The notes under the pieces are model-generated. The model was not told the origin of the DNA. It made no database searches and was given only the letters and a program-made list of their open reading frames with translations. Positions 33,274 to 38,882 of a stretch of DNA of 38,882 bases are shown piece by piece. The stretch covers positions 1 to 38,882 of the forward strand of contig JACFMQ010000021.1 in NCBI GenBank assembly GCA_019455325.1. The letters run 5' to 3'. Both the position numbers and the translations under genes were made by a program. This stretch comes from Rhodocyclaceae bacterium (GTDB lineage: Bacteria > Pseudomonadota > Gammaproteobacteria > Burkholderiales > Rhodocyclaceae). The number at the start of each line of letters is the position of its first letter. Position 1 is the stretch's first letter.

Positions 33274-34326
33274 ATGTCGCTGATCGTTCCCGGCATCGCC
33301 GGCTTTCCGATGGAAGTCGCCACCAAGCTGCGCGGCACGGATCTGTGCATCGTCGAAAGCATGGTGAGCGGCCTCATCGAGCCGCGCCGCATCCGCCCGT
33401 GCGCCGGCCGCTCGGCCCTGGACATCCGCGTCAGCCACGTGGCCATGAGCTTCGGCCACCTCTTCGGCGTGCAGCACGGCGCCGCGGTGCACGCCACCTC
33501 GGCGCCGATCGCCTCCTGGCAGATCATGGTGCCGCTGCGCGGACGCCTGCTCGGCCATGCCGACGGCGCCGAGATCGTCGCCGCGCCGGGCAGCGCGCTG
33601 GTGTATGCGCCGCAGGATCACCTGAACACCTACTGGAGCGAGGGCTGCGTCGCGCTCGTGCTCTCCGTTTCCGCCGACAGGCTCGACGCGCTCGCCCGCG
33701 CGACGCTCCCCGGCTTCGCGCTCGACGGCATGCCGGCGCGCTCGCTGATGCCGCTCTCCGGCGGCAGCGGGCGCAGCTTCGCCAACGCGCTCGGCGTCAT
33801 CTGCCAGGAAAGCGTGGACGCCGACTCGGCGTTCAACCGCGGCCTCACCGCCGGCTCGCTGGAAGAGACCCTGCTGCTCTCCCTGCTGCTGGCGCAGCAG
33901 CAGAACGCGCCCGCGGCCGCCGCCAGGGGCGCCTGCGTCAGCCGCCAGGCCTACGTCGGGCGCGCCCTCGACTACATCGACGCGCATCGCGCCGACGACG
34001 TCACCCTGGCCGACCTGGTCCGGGCCGCGGGCGTGTCGGCGCGCACGCTGCAATACGGCTTCATGGAGCAGTTCGGCGTCGGGCCGATGACCTACCTCAA
34101 GGAGTCGCGCATGCGCTGCATCCGCGACGCGCTGCGCGAGGCGCCGCCGGGCAGCCTGTCGGTCGGCGACGCGGCGGCGCAGTGGGGCTTCTACAACGGC
34201 AGCACCTTCGCCCGCCTCTACCGCCGGATGTTCGGCGAACTGCCCTCGGAGACGCTCTGCCGGCGCGGGGTTCAGCGCACGATCGAAAAGCCGACGCGCA
34301 ACTGCGGCGGCCGCTTCACGTCGTAG
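33274..34326 (+). CDS. AraC-family transcriptional regulator (third), 3' end overlapping pldA
   Basis: A 350-residue regulator with an N-terminal AraC_binding_2-type sensor domain and a C-terminal helix-turn-helix pair (about 225-330; VTLADLVRAAGVSARTLQYG and WGFYNGSTFARLYRRMFGE). The start is ATG 33274. The protein would normally finish soon after GELPSETL; here it continues about 20 residues (RTIEKPTRNCGGRFTS) read antisense through the last codons of pldA. The overlap of 55 nt suggests the native stop was lost when the region was joined to pldA. It probably regulates the upstream operon. Confidence 0.92.
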   Translation: MSLIVPGIAGFPMEVATKLRGTDLCIVESMVSGLIEPRRIRPCAGRSALDIRVSHVAMSFGHLFGVQHGAAVHATSAPIASWQIMVPLRGRLLGHADGAEIVAAPGSALVYAPQDHLNTYWSEGCVALVLSVSADRLDALARATLPGFALDGMPARSLMPLSGGSGRSFANALGVICQESVDADSAFNRGLTAGSLEETLLLSLLLAQQQNAPAAAARGACVSRQAYVGRALDYIDAHRADDVTLADLVRAAGVSARTLQYGFMEQFGVGPMTYLKESRMRCIRDALREAPPGSLSVGDAAAQWGFYNGSTFARLYRRMFGELPSETLCRRGVQRTIEKPTRNCGGRFTS

Positions 34327-35444
34327 TCGAGCAGCGTCTCGCCGTAGCCGGAGAACAACTGCACGTAGAAGAAGCCGCCGACGCGCGAGAAGAGCGGCTG
34401 GCGCAGCGGGTGCGAGAGGTCGAGCTGCGCGCTGCCGTAGCCGCCGCTGCCGCGGCGCAGGCGCGCCGACAGCAGCCAGCCGTTCTCGTCGCCGTAGCGC
34501 GCTTGCCAGTCGACGTAGCCGCGGTAGCGGCCGATGTCCGGGTTGTCGTCGCGCTCCAGGTAGGCGTAGAACTTCGGCGCGAAGAACAGCGTGCGGCCGT
34601 CGGCGAAATCCTTGCGCCAGGCCGGCTGCACGAAGAGCGTGTCGATGCTGCGCGAACGATCGCCGTCGCGGCCGTTCGATTCGTGCTCGTAGCCGCCGCG
34701 CAGGAAGGCCGGCGAGAGGCCGTTGCCGTCGCCGACGCGGCCCTGCCAGAACAGGCTGGGGCGGTAGCTGGTGTCGCGGAAGGGCTTGGAATTGCTGTGC
34801 AGATCCCACAGCGAGGTCTGCGTGTAGCCGAGATGCAGCCGCCCGAGCGCCGGCAGGACGCGGGCCGGCAGGCTGCGCTCGTCGAACAGGCGGTACTTGA
34901 AGCTCAACTGGAAGCGGGCGTCGAGCCCGTCGCGCGCACCGAGGACGATGTACGTCGGCTCGTTCGCCGACAGCGCCGGCTCGTCGTCGGGCAGCGGATC
35001 GAAGCGCGGCGGCGGGGATTCGGATTTGGATTCGGGCGCCGACGGCGCCATCATGCGCGCGACCGCGTCGGGCCGCCCGCCGCTCTCGGCGATCAGCGCC
35101 AGGCGGTTGGACGGCAGTTCGGCCAGCCCCAGGCGCAGGACGCCGGCCGCCGCCGGCAGGCGCCCCGCGTAGCGGCGCCGCGCCGCGTCCGCCGCGGCGG
35201 CCTCGCCGCGCAGTTCGAGCACCACCTCGCCGCCGTCCGGCCGCTGCACGCGCACGCGCAGCGTCTCCGGCCACGGCGTCGCCGCGTCCGGCCGGACCAC
35301 GTCGAGCGCGAATGCCTCGCCGCCGCGCACGCTCTCGCTCGGCGCGGCGATCAGCCAGGCGGGCGCCGCCTCGGCGGCGAAGGCGAGACACAGGGACAGC
35401 ACGGCGAAGGCCGACGACGACAGCGAGCGGAGCGGACGGTTCAT
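34272..35444 (-). CDS. pldA: Outer-membrane phospholipase A (PldA/OMPLA)
   Basis: A 390-residue OMPLA-family protein. The N-terminal signal peptide ends at about AEAA (residue 26). An N-terminal extension of about 130 residues, absent from the E. coli enzyme, precedes the beta barrel. The catalytic motif YEHESNGRDGD contains the His and Ser of the family and is followed by SRSIDTLFVQPAW. The last residues end in an aromatic/Arg barrel strand (VGFSIVR). It hydrolyses outer-membrane phospholipids when the membrane is disturbed. This is a core-genome function, marking the right limit of the catabolic region. Confidence 0.93.
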   Translation of the reverse strand: MNRPLRSLSSSAFAVLSLCLAFAAEAAPAWLIAAPSESVRGGEAFALDVVRPDAATPWPETLRVRVQRPDGGEVVLELRGEAAAADAARRRYAGRLPAAAGVLRLGLAELPSNRLALIAESGGRPDAVARMMAPSAPESKSESPPPRFDPLPDDEPALSANEPTYIVLGARDGLDARFQLSFKYRLFDERSLPARVLPALGRLHLGYTQTSLWDLHSNSKPFRDTSYRPSLFWQGRVGDGNGLSPAFLRGGYEHESNGRDGDRSRSIDTLFVQPAWRKDFADGRTLFFAPKFYAYLERDDNPDIGRYRGYVDWQARYGDENGWLLSARLRRGSGGYGSAQLDLSHPLRQPLFSRVGGFFYVQLFSGYGETLLDYDVKRPPQLRVGFSIVR

Positions 35445-35520
35445 GCCTGCGTTCTCCCGAAAGGCGATTGCGGGGCGGCGCGGCGGCGCCGTGCCGGCGA
35501 CCGCCGGCGCAGGCGGAATG

Positions 35521-35763
35521 TTACCCGCCCGGCCAGGAGAGACGCACGTTCAGTTGGTCGATGACCGGCGCCCAGTCGGCGTCCTCGATGATCTCCTCCT
35601 TGAGGAAGCTGCGCTGCGCCTCGTTCCAGAACGGCGCGCGATAGAGCGGAACGCCGTTGCCGAGCGGACGATGCGCGGCGATGAAGCGTTCGATGTCGGC
35701 GTCGTCCGCCGGCAGCCCGAGCTGGGCGAACAGGTGATTCAGGGTGTGCTGGCTGGCATCCAT
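35521..35763 (-). CDS. DUF2789-family small protein
   Basis: An 80-residue protein matching the DUF2789 pattern: HTLNHLFAQLGLP near the start, FIAAHRPL in the middle and the acidic KEEIIEDADWAPVIDQLN at the end. The length equals the family's usual size. The family is widespread in proteobacteria with unknown function. It lies 76 nt upstream of pldA on the same strand and may be co-transcribed with it. Confidence 0.85.
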   Translation of the reverse strand: MDASQHTLNHLFAQLGLPADDADIERFIAAHRPLGNGVPLYRAPFWNEAQRSFLKEEIIEDADWAPVIDQLNVRLSWPGG

Positions 35764-35981
35764 GACGGCTCCTTGTCGAAGGCGGCGGCGCGGGTCGACC
35801 GCTTTCTTGCGCGCGAGACTGTGTATGCTCGCACAGGATTCGATACGGGCGGCCGCCGACAGTTCCGCCGGCGGCGGCGAGCGACGCGATCGGGCGGGGC
35901 TGAACCGCGGCCGGGCGGCGCTGTCCGTCGTTCATGGGCCGACGACGCCGGCCCCGCGAGAGACCGCACGAACCGCCGACC

Positions 35982-36569
35982 ATGAACTTCCTCGCCCACG
36001 CCGTGCTTGCCGGCGACGACCCCGCGCTGATCGTCGGCGGCGTCGTCGGCGACTGGATCAAGGGCCCGCTGCCCGGCGCGCTGCCCGCCGACCTGGCGCG
36101 CGGCGTCGCGCTGCACCGCGCCATCGACGGCTTCGCCGAAACGCACCCGGCCTTCCGCGCCAGCCGCGCGCGCGTCTCGCCGGCGCGCCGCCGCTACGCC
36201 GGCGTGCTCGTCGACATCTTCTACGACCACCTGCTCGCCCGCGACTGGGCCGAGCACCGCGACGACGCCCTCGCCGCCTACTGCGCGCGGGTCTACCGCG
36301 ACATCGCCGGCCGTCTAGACGACCTGCCCGAACCCGCACACGAGGCGCTGCGGCGGATGGCGGACGAGGACTGGCTGCGCAGCTACGCCGGGATCGACGG
36401 CATCGCCGACGTGCTGCGCCGCATGTCCCGCCGCGCGCGGCAGCCGAATCCGCTGGCCGGCGGCGAGGCGGAATTCGTCGCGGAGGCGGCGGGGTTCGCG
36501 GCGGATTTCAGGGAGTGGCTGGGGGATGCGCGGGGGTTTGTGGCTGGGTGGCGGGAGAAGGGGGTTTGA
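35982..36569 (+). CDS. acpH: AcpH-like acyl-carrier-protein phosphodiesterase
   Basis: A 195-residue protein of the ACP phosphodiesterase family (DUF479), which removes phosphopantetheine from ACP. The N-terminal signature MNFLAHAVLAGDD, then VVGDWIKG and GVALHRAIDGF with conserved His/Asp residues, and the later DIFYDHLLARDW are all present and suggest the HD-like metal site. ATG 35982 is chosen over an upstream in-frame ATG because the family begins MNFLAH. It is convergent with the MocR-type gene, 35 nt apart. Confidence 0.88.
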   Translation: MNFLAHAVLAGDDPALIVGGVVGDWIKGPLPGALPADLARGVALHRAIDGFAETHPAFRASRARVSPARRRYAGVLVDIFYDHLLARDWAEHRDDALAAYCARVYRDIAGRLDDLPEPAHEALRRMADEDWLRSYAGIDGIADVLRRMSRRARQPNPLAGGEAEFVAEAAGFAADFREWLGDARGFVAGWREKGV

Positions 36570-36604
36570 TCGGGGCGGACGGAACCGGAGGCGGCGGCGG
36601 GGCG

Positions 36605-38122
36605 CTAGCCGGCGTTGCCGGGGGCAGAGGCGCTGCCGCCGAAGGACTCCAGCACCGGCACCATGGTCGCCACGCCTCGCCGGATCAATGCCTCGCCGCA
36701 GGCCGAAAAGCCCATCACCAGCCCCGGCGGTGCCGGCTGGCCCATGCCGTAGAAGGAGATGGGGCGCGCTTCGATGCCCCATTGCCCCAGGGCCGCGGCC
36801 ACGGCCCGGTCGTCGGCCTGTTGCGGCAGGAGGGCCGTGGCGTCGAGGCCGATGGCGATCGGCAGGACCGTCAGCAGGCCGTCGAGCTGCGTCCTGCACT
36901 CATGCTGGAAGCAGGCGGCGCGCTCGCCGTAGAGCCGGCGCATCTGGCGCAGATGGCGGGCGAAATGCCCTTCGGCGATGAAGGAGGCCAGCACCGCCTG
37001 AGGGAAAATCGGGGCGTGGCGCGTCGTCAGGGAAATGGCCGAGGCGAAGGCGTCGGCCAGCCATTCGGGCACCACCGCGTAGGCCAGGCGCAGGGAGGGG
37101 AAGAGCAGCTTGCTGAAGGTGCCCAGGTAGATGACCCGATCATGGCGGTCCAGGCTTTTCATGGCCGGCAGGGGCGCCCCGTCGAAACGGTACTCGCCGT
37201 CGTAGTCGTCCTCGACGATCACCCCGTTGCTGGCCTCGGCCCAGGCCAGCAGGGCCAGCCGGCGTTCCAGGGGCAGCATGCCGCCCAGGGGCGACTGGTG
37301 GGCGGCGGTGACGTAGGCCAGCTTCACGTCCGGCGTGGCCGGCAGGGCCTCGGTGCATAGGCCCAGCCGGTCCACCGGCACGCCCTGCACCCGCGCGCCG
37401 GTGAGGGCGAAGAGGCGGGCAGCCCCCGGATAGCCGGGGTCTTCCACCAGGGCCGTATCGCCCGGATCGAGCAGCAGGCGGCCGCACAGGTCGAGGGCCT
37501 GCTGGGCGCTGGCCAGGATCATCACCTGGCCGGCATGGCAGGAAATCCGCTGGGAGTAGCGCAGATGTTCGGCGATGGCCTGGCGCAGGGGCAGGTGGCC
37601 GGCCGGCTCGCCGTAGCCCATGTCGTCGGGCCGCAGCCCGCGGCTGTGCTGGTTCGACAGGCGCTGCCAGAGGGCATGGGGAAAGGCGCTCAGGTCCGGC
37701 TGGTTGGGACTGAAGGGCCGGCCCAGGGCCATACCTTCCCGGGAGAGGAAGGGGCTCCCGGCCAGCAGGCGGCCCTGACGCGACAGCCGGGCGTGATTCA
37801 CGGCTTCGCCGGTAGCGGCGGGCTGGGCCGCCTGAGTCCTCCTGGCTGTCACGGCGATGGGCAGGGCGGCGGCAACCGTGGTACCGCTGCCGGTGGTGCT
37901 GCTGAGGTAGCCTTCGGCGATCAACTGGTCATAGACGGCGACCACGGTGCCACGGGAAATGGCCTGCTGGCGGGCGAAGTCCCGGGTGGAGGGCAGGCGG
38001 CGGCCGGGCGGGAGGCGTCCGGCGAGGATGGCGGCCCGCAGTTCCCCGCACAGCCAGCGCTGCAAGGTGAGGTTCCGGGGCCGGGGTTCCAGGGCCAGTT
38101 CCAGCTCTTCGGCACGCTTCAT
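36605..38122 (-). CDS. MocR/PdxR-type GntR-aminotransferase regulator
   Basis: A 505-residue MocR-family regulator. The N-terminal winged helix (about 15-85) contains GRRLPSTRDFARQQAISRGT and VYDQLIAEGYL. The rest is an aminotransferase-like domain with the PLP lysine in YLGTFSKLLFPSLRLAY and DYDGEYRFDG. Such regulators sense PLP or amino compounds; PdxR controls vitamin B6 synthesis. ATG 38122 is chosen since the GntR domain starts just after it. It is divergent from an AhpD-like gene, and the 117-bp gap has three copies of a MocR-type site (38125-38176), so it probably regulates both. Confidence 0.93.
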   Translation of the reverse strand: MKRAEELELALEPRPRNLTLQRWLCGELRAAILAGRLPPGRRLPSTRDFARQQAISRGTVVAVYDQLIAEGYLSSTTGSGTTVAAALPIAVTARRTQAAQPAATGEAVNHARLSRQGRLLAGSPFLSREGMALGRPFSPNQPDLSAFPHALWQRLSNQHSRGLRPDDMGYGEPAGHLPLRQAIAEHLRYSQRISCHAGQVMILASAQQALDLCGRLLLDPGDTALVEDPGYPGAARLFALTGARVQGVPVDRLGLCTEALPATPDVKLAYVTAAHQSPLGGMLPLERRLALLAWAEASNGVIVEDDYDGEYRFDGAPLPAMKSLDRHDRVIYLGTFSKLLFPSLRLAYAVVPEWLADAFASAISLTTRHAPIFPQAVLASFIAEGHFARHLRQMRRLYGERAACFQHECRTQLDGLLTVLPIAIGLDATALLPQQADDRAVAAALGQWGIEARPISFYGMGQPAPPGLVMGFSACGEALIRRGVATMVPVLESFGGSASAPGNAG

Positions 38123-38124
38123 GG

Positions 38125-38176
38125 CAAGTGGACCAGTCGAATGGCCGATAAATGGACGTATGAATCGTACCACTGG
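38125..38176. promoter_or_regulatory. Predicted MocR/PdxR operator: three related sites
   Basis: CAAGTGGACCA (38125-38135) and AAATGGACGTA (38150-38160) are direct repeats 25 nt apart. CGTACCACTGG (38166-38176) is the same element inverted (CCAGTGGTACG). They resemble the AAAGTGGWCTA-type consensus reported for PdxR regulators, whose operators combine direct and inverted copies. They lie between the two divergent genes, next to the regulator start. Confidence 0.6.
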
Positions 38177-38239
38177 CCGGTTAGGATGGCCCCACCCTGC
38201 AGCGCGGGATTCCCTTCAACTCCCCAACGGATGGAAACC

Positions 38240-38680
38240 ATGGAACAACGCTTCGATATCGGCAAACTGATTCCTGACGGCTACAAGGCCATGTTCGGCG
38301 TGCACACCTACGTCCAGGGCGCCGGCCTGGACCTGGGCCTGCTCGAACTGGTGCGCCTGCGCGTCTCCCAGATCAACGGCTGCGCCTTCTGCGTCGCCAT
38401 GCACGTGCCCCTGGCGCGCAAGTACGGCCTCAGCGAAAACCAGATCAACCTGACCGCCACCTGGAAGGAAGCGCCGGTGTTCGATGCCCGCCAGCGCGCC
38501 GCCCTGACCTGGGCCGAGGCCGTCACCGCCCTGAGCGGCCAGGAGGTGCCGGACGCCGCCTACGAACAAATCAAGGCCCATTTCAGCCCCGAGGAAATCG
38601 CCAACCTGACCCTGTGCGTCGTCGAGATCAACAGCTGGAACCGCCTGATGGTGGCTTCGCGTACGCCGCCTCTGCTGTAA
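38240..38680 (+). CDS. AhpD-like carboxymuconolactone decarboxylase-family protein
   Basis: A 146-residue AhpD/CMD-family protein with the redox motif CAFC (C48, C51) followed by VAMH with H55. Thiol peroxidase-type members use this CxxC and His for alkylhydroperoxide reduction. Start ATG 38240 (MEQRF) is preferred; ATG 38231, three codons earlier, is also possible, and no strong ribosome site decides. It is divergent from the MocR-type regulator, its likely controller. It ends just before a strong terminator. Confidence 0.9.
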   Translation: MEQRFDIGKLIPDGYKAMFGVHTYVQGAGLDLGLLELVRLRVSQINGCAFCVAMHVPLARKYGLSENQINLTATWKEAPVFDARQRAALTWAEAVTALSGQEVPDAAYEQIKAHFSPEEIANLTLCVVEINSWNRLMVASRTPPLL

Positions 38681-38696
38681 GCCGCTGCCAGAAAAT

Positions 38697-38724
38697 AAAA
38701 AGCCAACCCTGGGGTTGGCTTTTT
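38697..38724 (+). terminator. Intrinsic terminator after the AhpD-like gene
   Basis: AAAAAGCCAACC (38697-38708), loop CTGG, then GGTTGGCTTTTT (38713-38724) form a 12-bp perfect stem ending in a U tract. It begins 16 nt after the stop at 38680. The symmetric A/T flanks could make it work in both directions. Confidence 0.93.
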
Positions 38725-38882
38725 GTTGGATATATCCGTATCAAACCTATGGATTTCCCTACAGATGCGATGGTGCGGGCATGGGTTGGGCTGATACGGG
38801 ATAGGTGGTTTGGAGGGCTACTATCGACTGCGGATTCAACCGGTCGATGCAACACACTAAAGCCTGCGCAAGCAGAAGGAGT
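38725..38882. other. Right-edge non-coding segment, lower GC
   Basis: No convincing gene is seen in the final 158 bases. GC content drops compared with the rest of the window. The last bases (AGAAGGAGT) look like a ribosome-binding site whose start codon would lie beyond the edge. CTGCGGATTCAACCGGTCG (38829-38847) may belong to an insertion-sequence end, which cannot be judged from this fragment. Confidence 0.4.

Noticed and set aside
1-38882. tRNA, rRNA, CRISPR arrays and complete insertion sequences
   Set aside because: None was seen by reading both strands; short spaced repeats found are the heptad element and operator-like motifs only.

Overview
The window is GC-rich, densely coded proteobacterial DNA. 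GC-rich codon use, strong GGAGG-type ribosome sites, an outer-membrane phospholipase A, a DUF2789 protein and an AcpH-like phosphodiesterase suggest a betaproteobacterium, perhaps Rhodocyclales-like. That placement is inference. Most of the window (about 200-34300) looks like an accessory catabolic region with three AraC-family regulators. From about 34270 rightwards the genes look like ordinary core genes. No rRNA, tRNA or CRISPR array was seen.

Region 1 (255-12324, + strand) is a self-contained molybdenum hydroxylase operon. It encodes the FAD subunit, the 2Fe-2S subunit and a large subunit in which a CoxG-like domain is fused in front of the CoxL-like molybdopterin domain. Maturation genes follow: CoxD-type AAA ATPase, CoxE-type VWA protein, MoaA, XdhC/CoxF-like protein, a MoeA-like/MocA-like fusion, a cysteine desulfurase and a SufU/IscU-like scaffold. 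Most junctions are tight or overlap (TAATG, ATGA). The large subunit lacks the CO dehydrogenase active-site loop, so the substrate is probably an N-heterocycle or aldehyde rather than CO.

Region 2 (12339-22810, - strand) holds the most unusual system. A six-gene operon runs LLM-class (F420-type) oxidoreductase, FAH-family hydrolase, M20-family hydrolase with an altered metal site, fused CofG-CofH FO synthase, metal-dependent cyclase-family hydrolase, and homocitrate-synthase-like lyase/condensing enzyme. An AraC regulator, an SDR and a DJ-1/PfpI protein resembling isonitrile hydratase follow. Divergent from the operon is a nitroreductase resembling the C-terminal domain of FbiB, the F420-maturation enzyme. 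Embedding FO synthase among catabolic enzymes suggests that a deazaflavin cofactor is made on demand for a degradative pathway. CofC, CofD and CofE are not in the window, so whether the cofactor is FO or F420 is open.

Region 3 (23763-34326) contains FolE2 (- strand), a stand-alone CoxG, an AraC regulator, and a second inducible operon: aromatic-type aldehyde dehydrogenase, nitrilase-fold protein lacking the catalytic Cys, MddA/NnrU-like membrane methyltransferase, zinc alcohol dehydrogenase, small periplasmic cytochrome c and Tat-exported FAD oxidoreductase. A third AraC gene follows, and its 3' end runs into pldA.

Region 4 (34272-38882) has pldA, DUF2789, an AcpH-like gene, and a MocR/PdxR-type regulator divergent from an AhpD-like gene that ends in a clear intrinsic terminator. 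A plausible combined role, all inference: the Mo hydroxylase activates a heterocyclic or aromatic substrate, the deazaflavin operon reduces or opens and hydrolyses it, and the flavin/cytochrome, ADH and ALDH module oxidises an alcohol-to-acid side branch.
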